Shown here in pieces: positions 16,694 to 25,156 of a stretch of DNA of 46,134 nt. A model generated the notes under the pieces. That model did no database searches. It was not told where the DNA came from and was given only the letters and a program-made list of their open reading frames with translations. A program made the translations under genes and the position numbers. This stretch comes from Bacteroidota bacterium (GTDB lineage: Bacteria; Bacteroidota; Bacteroidia; Chitinophagales; Saprospiraceae): the NCBI GenBank assembly GCA_963169325.1, contig CAUJEY010000124.1, positions 1 through 46,134 of the forward strand, given 5' to 3'. The first letter of the stretch is position 1; the number at the start of each line of letters is the position of its first letter.

Positions 16694-16820
16694 ACCACAC
16701 TACTGGATATTTTTTAACACATAGGCACATAGGACACATAGTTTACTGATCTTCAAAGGTTTAAAACCTATGTGGTCTCTGTGCCTATGTGTTAAAATTG
16801 AAAAAGTCCAGTAGTGTGGT
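16694..16820. repeat. Nested hairpin containing an AACACATAGGCACATAGG unit
   Basis: An outer 14-bp stem (16694-16707 with 16807-16820, ACCACACTACTGGA and its complement) encloses an inner family unit (left arm about 16711-16740, right arm about 16768-16796) with a loop of roughly 25 nt. The outer stem is absent from the other family members. It lies between divergent promoters, so it would sit in an untranslated leader or outside transcripts. Confidence 0.8.
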
Positions 16821-16898
16821 TTTTCACACCTTTGTTTTTAAAAAGAATTGTCAGGCAAAAAATATTGGGTTTATTTGCGGGCAAACAGATTACGAAAA

Positions 16899-18224
16899 AT
16901 GAAAGACAAACTTTTATTTATGCTCTTGTTCCTGCTTGCGGGGACTTTTTTCCTCCCCGCCTGCAAACGCGCCGGCAAGCAGGAAGCCCGGGCTGCGGAA
17001 AAAACCTTCCGGACGCCCGGCTTCACCCTCACGCAAACGGATACTTTCCGTTTCAACAACTTCGTGGATTGCAATATGGCGGAAGCCTGGATTGGCGATA
17101 CGTTTCGCATTTTTCCCGGCAAATACGGCGAAGACCCAGTTTGGGGCTTTGCGCATGACCTCAAGTTTTCCAGCGGGCGCCATGCCGACGAGGCTTTCAG
17201 CAACCCGGCCTCATCTTACGTTGCGCCCGGATTACCCAAAAACGCCCCCACCGGCAAACCCGGATTGCACGGCGCCGTTTGGTTTGAAACCGTGTATCAG
17301 GACGCCGGCGATGCCTCCGGTCGCACTTTGTATGCCATTTACCATAACGAAAACTACCCGGAAACCCTGCCCTTCGACCCGGCGACAGGAGAGGGCTATA
17401 TCGACCGGAACTGGCCGCTCGGCCTGACGGAACGGATCACGCCGGCGGCAGTTTGCCGGATCGGCGTGATGAAGTCGACGGACGGCGGCTGGAGCTGGGA
17501 TAACAAGGGCCTTTTCCTGGAGGACAAACAACCTCGCATGATCCTCCGGCCGCACAATACTTCCAAAACTTTTGCCGGCGGGGTCGGCGATCCTTCTGCC
17601 GTGGCCGTGGGCGAATACCTCTATTTGTTTTACGGGGAATACGGCTATCCCGGCGTCTATGATGCTGCCACCTATAACCCCGATACCGAGTGGAGCGGCC
17701 AGTGCATCAGTGTGGCCCGGATACTTCGAAGCGACCTCGAGAACCCGCAAGGCAAGGCCAAACGCTGGGACGGAACGGGCTTCCAGGCGCCCTGGGACGG
17801 CGTGGGGAAACCCATCGAAACACTCATGATTCCAAAGTCGGAAGGCGGCGGACCGGCGTCATCGCCCACGGGCGGTTTTCATTGGGGGCCTTCGGTGAGC
17901 TGGAATACCCACCTCAACTGCTGGGTGATGCTCATGGCTAAAGTGACGGGTCAATCGTGGATCGGCAGCAGCGTGTATATTTCCTTCAATCCGCATGAGG
18001 ACCTCGGTGCGGGCGCCAATTCGCAGGCCTGGACCAAACCGAAGCTGCTTTTCGACAAGCCGGGGCATACAATTTGGTATCCGTCGTTGCAACCCTTGAA
18101 TACCCCGGAGGATATTGCCAATAAACACACAAGCCTCCGCCTGGGCAAACGCGCCCGTTTGTTTTTTAAATACTCCGACCTGGGCAAATATTGCTCGGAA
18201 CATATAATTGAGTTTGAACATTAA
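16899..18224 (+). CDS. DUF4185-like lipoprotein, probable five-bladed beta-propeller
   Basis: The start was moved to the ATG giving a lipoprotein signal (MKDKLLFMLLFLLAGTFFLPAC) with Cys22 as the lipidation site. The mature chain has recurring blade-like motifs: MKSTDGGWSWDNKGLF, VGDPSAVAVGEYLYLFYGEYG, GFHWGPSVSWNTHLNCWVMLM and WTKPKLLFDKPGHTIWYPS. These recall glycoside-hydrolase-type propellers and the DUF4185 family. A carbohydrate-active or ligand-binding role is plausible but not shown, and no catalytic residues can be assigned. The gene is followed after 15 bp by the amidase gene, so the two are probably co-transcribed. A TTTATTTG element at 16870-16877 may be its -7 site. Confidence 0.7.
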   Translation: MKDKLLFMLLFLLAGTFFLPACKRAGKQEARAAEKTFRTPGFTLTQTDTFRFNNFVDCNMAEAWIGDTFRIFPGKYGEDPVWGFAHDLKFSSGRHADEAFSNPASSYVAPGLPKNAPTGKPGLHGAVWFETVYQDAGDASGRTLYAIYHNENYPETLPFDPATGEGYIDRNWPLGLTERITPAAVCRIGVMKSTDGGWSWDNKGLFLEDKQPRMILRPHNTSKTFAGGVGDPSAVAVGEYLYLFYGEYGYPGVYDAATYNPDTEWSGQCISVARILRSDLENPQGKAKRWDGTGFQAPWDGVGKPIETLMIPKSEGGGPASSPTGGFHWGPSVSWNTHLNCWVMLMAKVTGQSWIGSSVYISFNPHEDLGAGANSQAWTKPKLLFDKPGHTIWYPSLQPLNTPEDIANKHTSLRLGKRARLFFKYSDLGKYCSEHIIEFEH

Positions 18225-18239
18225 TTTAACAATAATCGT

Positions 18240-19853
18240 ATGAAACGCCGCTACTTCCTCCGCGCTGCCGCCCTCGGCACGATTGCACTTCCCATCTCCG
18301 CCAACCACTTTGTTCCTTCTATTTTGTTGCCGAACCGGCCCGGCGACGCCGGCGCCAAAGATTTTCCCCTGGCCGAAATCACCATCGACGCGTTGCAGCA
18401 AAAAATGCAAAGCGGCGCCGAAACGGCCGAGTCCATCGTCAAAATGTACCTCAAACAAATCGCGGCCATCGACAAAAAAGGGCCGAAACTCAATGCCGTC
18501 ATCGAACTAAACCCCGATGCCCTCCTCCAGGCCAACGCCCTCGATCAGGAGCGGAAAGCCGGCCGGCTGCGCGGCCCGATGCACGGCATCCCCGTGCTGC
18601 TCAAAGACAATATCGATACCGGCGACAAGATGATGACCACGGCCGGCGCCCTGGCCCTGGAAGGAAACTATGCGGCAAAAGACGCCTTTATTATCCGGCA
18701 ATTGCGGGCGGCCGGCGCCGTCATTCTGGGCAAAACAAACCTGAGCGAATGGGCCAACTTCCGCTCCACGCGCTCTTCCAGCGGCTGGAGCGGCCGGGGC
18801 GGCCAAACCAAAAATCCCTATATCCTCGACCGGAGTCCATGCGGCTCCAGTTCCGGTTCGGGAGTGGCCGTGGCCGCCAACTTGTGCGCGGTGGCCGTCG
18901 GCACCGAAACTAACGGCTCCATCGCCTGCCCTTCGTCCATCAACGGCATCGTCGGCATCAAACCCACCGTCGGGCTGCTCAGCCGGTCCGGTATCATCCC
19001 GATCTCCAAAACCCAGGACACCGCAGGTCCCATGGCCCGCACGGTGCGCGACGCGGCGATCTTATTGGGCGCGCTGACCGGCATCGATCCGGAAGACGCC
19101 GCTACGGCCGGCAGCGTCGGAAAGTCTTATACGGATTACGCTAAGTTTTTGGATACGAAGGGGTTCCAGGGGAAACGCATCGGTATCGAAAAGTCTTTCC
19201 TGAAAGGCCATGAAGGCGTGGATTCCCTGTTGCAGTCGGCCATTATTACGTTGAAAAGCCAGGGCGCAACCATCGTGGAAGTAGAATTGATGGATCAGTT
19301 GAAAGGTATGGGCGGCGCCCGGTACGAGGTTTTGTTGTATGAATTTAAAGACGGGGTGAATCAATACCTGGCCAAAGCGAATGCGCGGGTGAAGTCGTTG
19401 CAGGAGGTCATCACGTTCAACTGGCAAAACGAGGCCCGGGCCATGCCGCATTTTAAGCAGGAAATTCTGGAAGCGTCCAACTCAAAAGGCGATTTGCAAA
19501 CAAAAGAATACCTGGAAGCCCTGGACACGGTATTGAAAACCACCCGCGGTGCGATAGACACCATTCTTCGGGAGAATCAACTGGACGCTATTGCCGGCCC
19601 TTCCAACGGCCCGTCCTGGTGTGTCGACCACGTGAATGGCGACCATTTCACCGGCTATGGCGCCTATTCGCCGGCTGCCGTGGCGGGGTATCCCTCCGTC
19701 GTCGTCCCGATGGGCATGGTAGACGGTTTGCCCATCGGGTTGACGTTGTTCGGCCCGGCTTACCACGAACCGCAGCTGATCGCCATGGCCTACGCGTATG
19801 AGCAGGCGTCGATGAAAAGGGCGGCGCCGGGGTTTGTGGCGACGGGGAAGTGA
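18240..19853 (+). CDS. Tat-exported amidase of the amidase signature family (peptide amidase-like)
   Basis: The N-terminus MKRRYFLRAAALGTIALP carries a twin-arginine motif (RRxFLR) and a hydrophobic stretch, so the folded enzyme is probably exported by Tat. The catalytic triad of the amidase signature family is present: Lys122 (VLLKDNID), cis-Ser203 (SPCGSSSGSG) and nucleophile Ser227 (TETNGSIACPSS). The spacing and the words SPCGSSSGSG and IIPIS close to QDTAGPMAR resemble the peptide amidase Pam of Stenotrophomonas, which removes C-terminal amides from peptides (recalled). Substrate is therefore likely a peptide amide or other small amide, by inference. The gene follows the lipoprotein gene by 15 bp and converges on the ELWxxDGT gene. 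Confidence 0.9.
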   Translation: MKRRYFLRAAALGTIALPISANHFVPSILLPNRPGDAGAKDFPLAEITIDALQQKMQSGAETAESIVKMYLKQIAAIDKKGPKLNAVIELNPDALLQANALDQERKAGRLRGPMHGIPVLLKDNIDTGDKMMTTAGALALEGNYAAKDAFIIRQLRAAGAVILGKTNLSEWANFRSTRSSSGWSGRGGQTKNPYILDRSPCGSSSGSGVAVAANLCAVAVGTETNGSIACPSSINGIVGIKPTVGLLSRSGIIPISKTQDTAGPMARTVRDAAILLGALTGIDPEDAATAGSVGKSYTDYAKFLDTKGFQGKRIGIEKSFLKGHEGVDSLLQSAIITLKSQGATIVEVELMDQLKGMGGARYEVLLYEFKDGVNQYLAKANARVKSLQEVITFNWQNEARAMPHFKQEILEASNSKGDLQTKEYLEALDTVLKTTRGAIDTILRENQLDAIAGPSNGPSWCVDHVNGDHFTGYGAYSPAAVAGYPSVVVPMGMVDGLPIGLTLFGPAYHEPQLIAMAYAYEQASMKRAAPGFVATGK

Positions 19854-19867
19854 GTTGTTTTTACCTA

Positions 19868-21427
19868 TTACTTTCGCACCACGCTTCCACTGTAAATTTT
19901 CCCGTTTTTCGTTTCCACAACCACGGAATAGATTCCAGTGGCTTGTGTACTGAGATCGAGCAAAGTATTGCCGTCCAGGTTACGGGTTGCCACCAGTCTT
20001 CCGTTTTCATCAAAAATGCGGATCACGGCCTCTGTATCCTGCAATTGCGCCGGCAATCGGCATATACCGCTGGTCGGGTTTGGCGTCAGCAGGAGGGGCT
20101 CGCGGTTTGCCGTCGGGTTGAATACCCCGGTGAGCAGCGGCATTGGGGATGCCCAAATTTCGTAGCCATTCGCCGCAGTGGATTTTGGGTAAACGAACGT
20201 ATTGCCAAATTTCCAAAGGCGTGGAATGAGCACCAGGCCGGATGATTGAAACACGGTGGCAAAAAGAGTGTCGGTGGAAGTATTCAGGTCCACTAACCGG
20301 ATTGCTTTACCGGCTGCATCGGAAAAGTAGAAGAGCGAATCGCCATGAACCCAAATACGCGGATCGTAATTAAAATTGCCGATACCGGCGGTCGAACGCT
20401 TTTTGGTGCCGGCCACGGTGCCGTCTGTTTCCCAAACCTGCTTGTCCTTCGCCGTGAAATACAGTTTTTCATCCTGTAGCACCGGCTCGCTGAAATAGTC
20501 GTAATTGCTGTTGAGCGTAGTGAGGGTATTCGTCGACTTATCGTAGCGGAGCAGTTCATCTGTGGTGGCTAAATAATAAAAATCGCCGCTTTTAAAGGCG
20601 CGGCGTATATCGCCAAAAAGGGAAAACTCCTGACTCGACGTGGTGTCCACGGCAAACGCTTTGTTGTACAAAAAACCGCCAATGTCCACCTTGCCGGTTA
20701 CAAAAAGCAGGTCGCCCGTGCCCACGGCCCCATCTATGGAATAGAAATTGGCCACATTCGTCAGCGCGTCCTTCAGCAGGATGGTACCTGCCGGTGTGCC
20801 GTCGGTAATGACCGGAGGCGCCTGATCAAAGTTCGTGCTCTGTTCTACCATGATTGTTTTGTCCATCCAGGGCGAATAAAACATATATCCGTCTGCGACT
20901 GTAAAATCGCCCAACTTAACGGTGCCGGCAATGGTGCCATTGGTCACCCAAAACTGGCTGCTGCCTCCGGCAAAGGGCTCTGTGCCGAACAAGACTTTGT
21001 CGTCCTGCTGCCGCCGGTAGAGCTGAAAAATCTCCTGGTCGTCAAACAGCCGCAACGGCGAGGCGCCTGTGCCGGCAGCATTGGTGATAAACAGCCCTTC
21101 CTTTGATCCGGACAGTCCTTCAAAAACAACTCTTGAACCATTGGCAACCATTTCCCCGACATAAGATACCGTGGAAGCCGAAACGGCCAGTTGGGTGCCG
21201 GCTACCGTTCCGTCAGTGGCCCAAAGCAAGTCCTGATAGCCGTCTTTGTCTGCAATGAAATAAACTTTGCCATTCAGGCGGGCGTCGTAATTGCTGTACG
21301 ACATTCCACTGCCGGAACCCGGGTTGATGTCTTTAAGCAGTGCGTCGGGGGCTTGCGCGAACACGCCTGCGGCTGCGCCAAAGAGTGTACTGAATAATAC
21401 AAGGCATTTTGTTGTGTAATTCCTCAT
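19868..21427 (-). CDS. ELWxxDGT-repeat surface protein with T9SS type A sorting domain
   Basis: The start was set to the ATG that opens the signal peptide (MRNYTTKCLVLFSTLFGAAAGVFAQ). The longer frame begins 50 residues earlier in the regulatory region of the divergent operon. The mature part has degenerate ELWxxDGT repeats: LLWATDGTVAGTQL, FWVTNGTIAGTVKL, VITDGTPAGTILL and QVWETDGTVAGTKK, as in propeller-like proteins common in Bacteroidota and myxobacteria. The C-terminus is a sorting domain (LLLTPNPTSGICRL, IRIFDENGRLV, ATGIYSVVVETKNG). It is a probable surface protein of unknown role. It is transcribed away from the efflux operon and its upstream 230 bp are shared with that operon. Confidence 0.87.
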   Translation of the reverse strand: MRNYTTKCLVLFSTLFGAAAGVFAQAPDALLKDINPGSGSGMSYSNYDARLNGKVYFIADKDGYQDLLWATDGTVAGTQLAVSASTVSYVGEMVANGSRVVFEGLSGSKEGLFITNAAGTGASPLRLFDDQEIFQLYRRQQDDKVLFGTEPFAGGSSQFWVTNGTIAGTVKLGDFTVADGYMFYSPWMDKTIMVEQSTNFDQAPPVITDGTPAGTILLKDALTNVANFYSIDGAVGTGDLLFVTGKVDIGGFLYNKAFAVDTTSSQEFSLFGDIRRAFKSGDFYYLATTDELLRYDKSTNTLTTLNSNYDYFSEPVLQDEKLYFTAKDKQVWETDGTVAGTKKRSTAGIGNFNYDPRIWVHGDSLFYFSDAAGKAIRLVDLNTSTDTLFATVFQSSGLVLIPRLWKFGNTFVYPKSTAANGYEIWASPMPLLTGVFNPTANREPLLLTPNPTSGICRLPAQLQDTEAVIRIFDENGRLVATRNLDGNTLLDLSTQATGIYSVVVETKNGKIYSGSVVRK

Positions 21428-21533
21428 GTGATGAAGGTTATTTAGTGAAAAATTGGCGCAAGGTCCACATAAGCACTTGCTCCTGCAAGGCCGGAATGGT
21501 TTTATGATAGCCATCCACTTAATACTACCGCAC

Positions 21534-21576
21534 AAAGTGTCCGAAACCGGGCACTTTTTATTTTGCCATTTTGGCA
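21534..21576. promoter_or_regulatory. Two inverted repeats, candidate activator sites upstream of the efflux operon
   Basis: Site 1 (21534-21557) is a palindrome with 10-bp arms and one mismatch: AAAGTGtCCG and CGGgCACTTT around AAAC. Site 2 (21564-21576) is TGCCA-TTT-TGGCA, exact. Their centres are about 25 bp apart and site 2 lies about 38 bp upstream of the -24-like element. This is a normal arrangement for enhancer-type sites of sigma-54 activators. The natural candidate binder is the response regulator encoded in the same operon, which is inference. Confidence 0.5.
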
Positions 21577-21606
21577 TAAAATATTGATTTATAAATACTT
21601 GCCACT

Positions 21607-21622
21607 TGGCACGCCGCTTGAA
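21607..21622 (+). promoter_or_regulatory. Sigma-54-like -24/-12 promoter of the efflux operon
   Basis: TGGCACG at 21607-21613, four bases, then TTGAA at 21618-21622. The consensus is TGGCACG-N4-TTGCW, so only the C of the -12 GC is replaced (by A). Spacing is exact. Transcription would start near 21633, about 26 nt before the ATG of the membrane-fusion gene. The presence of an NtrC-type activator gene in the same operon supports the call. Confidence 0.6.
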
Positions 21623-21658
21623 TCTATCTCTGTACCAGCGTTTTAAAAACGAACGAAA

Positions 21659-22906
21659 ATGGACAGAGACATTTCAATACAGGAAAACAGGAAACAACGG
21701 GGCAGGGTAGGGGGCTATATCGCTTTATCAGTGGTCGTACTGATCGCGGCCGTGTGGCTGCTGCGGAGCGCCTTCTCCGCCACCCTGCACCGGGGGGACA
21801 TCCGGATTGCCGTAGTGGAAACCGGCGACGTGGAAAATACCCTCAACGCCTCGGGCGAAATACAGCCGGAAATGGAGCAGGTGATTACCAGCCCGATTTC
21901 AGCGGTGCTGCAACAGACTTATTTCAGTGCCGGATCGCCCGTGAAACCGGGCGACAAAATTTTGGAACTGGATAAAACCTTTACCCAAATTGAGTTTGAA
22001 AAACAAAAAGACCAACTCGAACTCAAACGCAACAGCATCGTCCGGATAAAACTGGACCTCGACAAGAGTTTTTTCGATATTCAAATACAGGATTCTATAA
22101 AAGCGTATCGAATCAATAGCCTGAAAGCCGAACTGGAAAATGCCAAACGGTTGTTCAAAGCCGGCGGCGGTACCCGCGAAGCCATCGAACAGGCGGAAAC
22201 GGAGCTCCGGATCGCCCAACTCGAAAAACGGCAACTCGAAAATGATATCCGGAGTCGCCAACTGGCTATGCAGGCGAGCATCCGGGAGTCGCAGATCACG
22301 GCGGCCATCCAGGAAAAAGAACTGAGCGAATTCGAGCAAAAACTCCGCCAGGCCAATATCGTGGCCACCCGGGCAGGCGTGCTCACCTACGTCAACATGA
22401 ATCTCGGCTCCAAGGTAAACGAAGGGGAAATACTGGCCCGGATCGCTGATTTAGGCAGTTTTAAAGTGTTGGGTACGGTTTCCGACAGTTATGCCGCGCA
22501 GTTGCGCTCGGGCATGCCGGTCATTGTCCGGATCAACGACGAGCAGCTGCGCGGCACGCTGGTCAATATTCATCCCGCCGTTTCCAACAACGTCGTCAGC
22601 TTCGATGTGGCGCTCAACGACCAGAAGTCCGTCGGCCGGCTGCGGCCCCGGATGAAAGTGGAACTTTACTTAGTCACCGAGGCACAAAATAAAACGCAGC
22701 GGGTGCAAAACGGACCGGCGTTCAGAGGCGGCGCCGTGCAGGATGTATTCGTGCTGCGGGGGGGGAAAGCCGAACGCCGCACGGTGCGACTCGGTCTGAG
22801 CAATTTTGATTTTATCGAAATCAGGGAAGGGCTGAATCCGGGCGATTCGGTGATTATTTCGGATATGAGTGCGTATAAGAACATTAGGGTGATTGATATT
22901 AAGTAA
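21659..22906 (+). CDS. HlyD/MacA-like periplasmic adaptor (membrane fusion protein)
   Basis: One N-terminal membrane helix (about 20-42) anchors the protein in the inner membrane. A lipoyl-like barrel half (GEIQPEMEQVITSPISAVLQ), a long helical hairpin with coiled-coil character (about 110-230, rich in Glu, Lys, Leu and Arg) and the second barrel half (VVATRAGVLTYVNMNLGSK-like region) follow. A beta-barrel domain (FKVLGTVSDSYAAQLRSGMP) and a membrane-proximal domain complete the usual order. Such proteins link an inner membrane transporter to an outer membrane channel. It is the first gene of a seven-gene operon with TolC-like, ATPase and permease genes, so the complex is probably MacAB-TolC-like. 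The substrate is unknown. Confidence 0.9.
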   Translation: MDRDISIQENRKQRGRVGGYIALSVVVLIAAVWLLRSAFSATLHRGDIRIAVVETGDVENTLNASGEIQPEMEQVITSPISAVLQQTYFSAGSPVKPGDKILELDKTFTQIEFEKQKDQLELKRNSIVRIKLDLDKSFFDIQIQDSIKAYRINSLKAELENAKRLFKAGGGTREAIEQAETELRIAQLEKRQLENDIRSRQLAMQASIRESQITAAIQEKELSEFEQKLRQANIVATRAGVLTYVNMNLGSKVNEGEILARIADLGSFKVLGTVSDSYAAQLRSGMPVIVRINDEQLRGTLVNIHPAVSNNVVSFDVALNDQKSVGRLRPRMKVELYLVTEAQNKTQRVQNGPAFRGGAVQDVFVLRGGKAERRTVRLGLSNFDFIEIREGLNPGDSVIISDMSAYKNIRVIDIK

Positions 22907-22928
22907 ACGAATCTCCAATGAAACATCT

Positions 22929-24377
22929 ATGAAAATAATACTCTTCCAATCTCTTCTTATATTCACACTTGCCACCTTTTCCCAAGCCCAGGGCAATGCC
23001 CGGCTAACCCTGACGCAGGCGGTGGAAATGGCGAAAGCGCAATCCACGGCTGCGCGGCAGGCAGCGACGACAAAGGAGACGCGGTACTGGGAATTCCGGA
23101 CGTTCCAGTCAAATTTCCGGCCGCAATTGCTGCTGAACAGCCGGTTGCCGGCGTTCACGCGCTCCTTCAACGAAGTGGTGCAACCCGATGGGACGATCCT
23201 GTTTCAGCCGGTGCAGAACAACAATTCTTCCGTCGGATTGTCGCTGGAGCAGAACGTCGCCCGCAGTGGCGGCGTCATTTATGCGACGACCCAATTGCAA
23301 CGATTCGATGATTTTTCCCGCAACAATACCCTGTACAACGGCACCTTGTTTGCCGTCGGGCTCGAACAGCCCCTGTTTCGGTTCAATGAAATGAAATGGG
23401 ACCGCAAGATAGAACCGCTGAAATTTAATGAAAGCCAGCAGGAGTACATTGAATCGCTGGAACAAATTGCCACAACGGCTAATGCCTTGTATTTCGATCT
23501 GTTGCTGGCCCAGGTCAACCTGTCCATTGCCACGACCAACCAAAAAAATACCGGCGACATTTTGCGCATCGCACAGGAGAAATTTGACCTGGGCAAAATT
23601 AGCCGGAATGAAATCCTGCAACTCCAGCTGGAGCAACTGAAAGCGGAAAAAGCCGTGGCCACCGCCAAACGCGACGTGGAAATTTCGACCCTGAACCTGA
23701 AGGCGTATATCGGCCTCCAAAATGACGATAAACTGGAACTGGAAGAACCGCAGCCCGCTACCAAACCGCTTGTTCCCGCCGAAAAAGCCCTTGCCGAGGC
23801 CTACGCCAATCGCGCCGACGCCATTGCTTTCAGCCGGCGCCTGCTGGAGGCCGAGCGCGATGTGGCCAAAGCGAAATCCGAAAGCGGGCTGAATGCCACT
23901 ATCACCGCCAACATAGGCTTTTCGAACCGGGGCCAAAAAATTTCCGATCTTTATGTGCAACCGCAAAATCAACAGGTGGTATCCATAGAATTTACCATGC
24001 CTGTTCTTGACTGGGGCCGCGCGCAATCGCGCCAAAAAACGGCTGAGGCCAACCGGCAACTCACCCAATATACCATAGAACAGGATCAGCAAAATTTCAA
24101 ACAACAGATTTATACCCAGGTTACCCTGTTTGAAATGCTCAAAGACCAACTGTCTCTGACTGCTCGCGCCGATTCTATTGCTTCCGAAAAATACCAGATC
24201 GCGAAAGACCGCTACGTCCTGGGCGACCTGAGCATTACCGACCTGAGTATTGCCTTTGCCGAAAAAGACCAGGCCCGCCGCGATTTTATCGGCGCCCTGC
24301 GCGACTATTGGGCGGCCTTCTATCAATTGCGCTGGCTCACACTCTATGATTTTGAAAAACAAGAAAAGATAAAATGA
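22929..24377 (+). CDS. TolC-family outer membrane efflux protein
   Basis: The ATG at 22929 gives a signal peptide (MKIILFQSLLIFTLATFSQAQG). An earlier ATG overlaps the preceding gene and lacks a signal. The mature protein has the two-fold TolC pattern: LTLTQAVEMAKAQ at the start, long helices (YIESLEQIATTANALYFDLLLAQ and ILRIAQEKFDLGKISRNEILQLQLEQLKAEKAV) and a repeat of the same in the second half (RYVLGDLSITDLSIAFAEKDQARRDF). It forms the outer membrane channel and periplasmic tunnel of the export complex. Its stop codon overlaps the ATG of the ATPase gene (ATGA), so the two are translationally coupled. Confidence 0.9.
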   Translation: MKIILFQSLLIFTLATFSQAQGNARLTLTQAVEMAKAQSTAARQAATTKETRYWEFRTFQSNFRPQLLLNSRLPAFTRSFNEVVQPDGTILFQPVQNNNSSVGLSLEQNVARSGGVIYATTQLQRFDDFSRNNTLYNGTLFAVGLEQPLFRFNEMKWDRKIEPLKFNESQQEYIESLEQIATTANALYFDLLLAQVNLSIATTNQKNTGDILRIAQEKFDLGKISRNEILQLQLEQLKAEKAVATAKRDVEISTLNLKAYIGLQNDDKLELEEPQPATKPLVPAEKALAEAYANRADAIAFSRRLLEAERDVAKAKSESGLNATITANIGFSNRGQKISDLYVQPQNQQVVSIEFTMPVLDWGRAQSRQKTAEANRQLTQYTIEQDQQNFKQQIYTQVTLFEMLKDQLSLTARADSIASEKYQIAKDRYVLGDLSITDLSIAFAEKDQARRDFIGALRDYWAAFYQLRWLTLYDFEKQEKIK

Positions 24378-25057
24378 TACATTTAAAAAACATCGAAAAA
24401 GTATACCGTACCGATACGGTGGAAACCCTGGCACTCAACAACATTACCCTGCAAATAGAAAAAGGCGAGTTTTTGAGCATCATGGGGCCGTCGGGCTGCG
24501 GCAAAAGCACCCTGCTGAACATCATGGGTTTGCTGGATGAACCCACCAAGGGGCAAATCAATTTGGATACACAGGAGATCAGCGATTTTTCGGATAAAAA
24601 ACTCTCCCGGTTCCGGAATCAAAAGATCGGTTTTATTTTCCAGAGTTATCACCTGATCAACGACCTCCCGGTGCTGGACAATGTGGAATTGCCCTTGCTC
24701 TATCGCGATGTTTCATCCGCCGAGCGCCGTCGCCTGGCCGCCGAAGCCCTCGAAAAAGTGGGATTGGCCAACCGGATGAAACACTATCCGTCCCAGTTGT
24801 CCGGCGGACAAAAACAACGCGTCGCCATCGCCCGGGCCATCGTCGGGCAACCCGAGATCATCCTCGCCGACGAACCCACCGGCAACCTCGACTCTGCCAT
24901 GGGCAATGAAATCATGGAAATTCTGGAAAACCTCAACCGCGCGGACCGGACGACCATCGTCATGGTCACACACGATGAAAATATGGCTCGCCGCACCCAC
25001 CGCCTCGTCCGGCTGTTCGACGGGTCGCTGGTATCATCCAATACATTTGTAAACTAA
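24374..25057 (+). CDS. ABC transporter ATPase of the MacB/LolD type
   Basis: All ABC motifs are present in 227 residues: Walker A GPSGCGKST (38-46), Q-loop Gln90, signature LSGGQ (142-146), Walker B IILADEPTG with Asp166 and Glu167, and switch His in MVTHDEN. The extra motif pattern and size are those of the MacB/LolD/FtsE group, which powers mechanotransmission through long-helix permeases rather than moving substrate across the inner membrane. It acts with the two permeases encoded next. The start overlaps the tolC-like stop by 4 bp. Confidence 0.93.
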   Translation: MIHLKNIEKVYRTDTVETLALNNITLQIEKGEFLSIMGPSGCGKSTLLNIMGLLDEPTKGQINLDTQEISDFSDKKLSRFRNQKIGFIFQSYHLINDLPVLDNVELPLLYRDVSSAERRRLAAEALEKVGLANRMKHYPSQLSGGQKQRVAIARAIVGQPEIILADEPTGNLDSAMGNEIMEILENLNRADRTTIVMVTHDENMARRTHRLVRLFDGSLVSSNTFVN

Positions 25058-25060
25058 AAA

Positions 25061-25147
25061 GGGTTAGAAGGTTGCTGGTTTGAAGGTTACTGGTTGGGAA
25101 CAGCCATGACGCGAACCAGAAACCCTCAAACCCTCTAACCAGTAACC
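25061..25147. repeat. Imperfect inverted repeat between ATPase and permease genes
   Basis: GGTTACTGGTT (25085-25095) pairs exactly with AACCAGTAACC (25137-25147). Related words such as GGTTAGAAGG and GGTTTGAAGG pair imperfectly with CCCTCTAACC and CCCTCAAACC. It fills the only 99-bp gap in the operon apart from the next permease gap. A transcript hairpin here could lower expression of downstream genes or protect the upstream message. Confidence 0.65.
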
Positions 25148-25156
25148 TAACTAAGT

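Noticed and set aside
23109-24434. 441-codon open frame antisense to the TolC-like gene
   Set aside because: The translation is Phe- and Gly-rich without recognisable family features, and the plus strand encodes an intact TolC protein with signal peptide.
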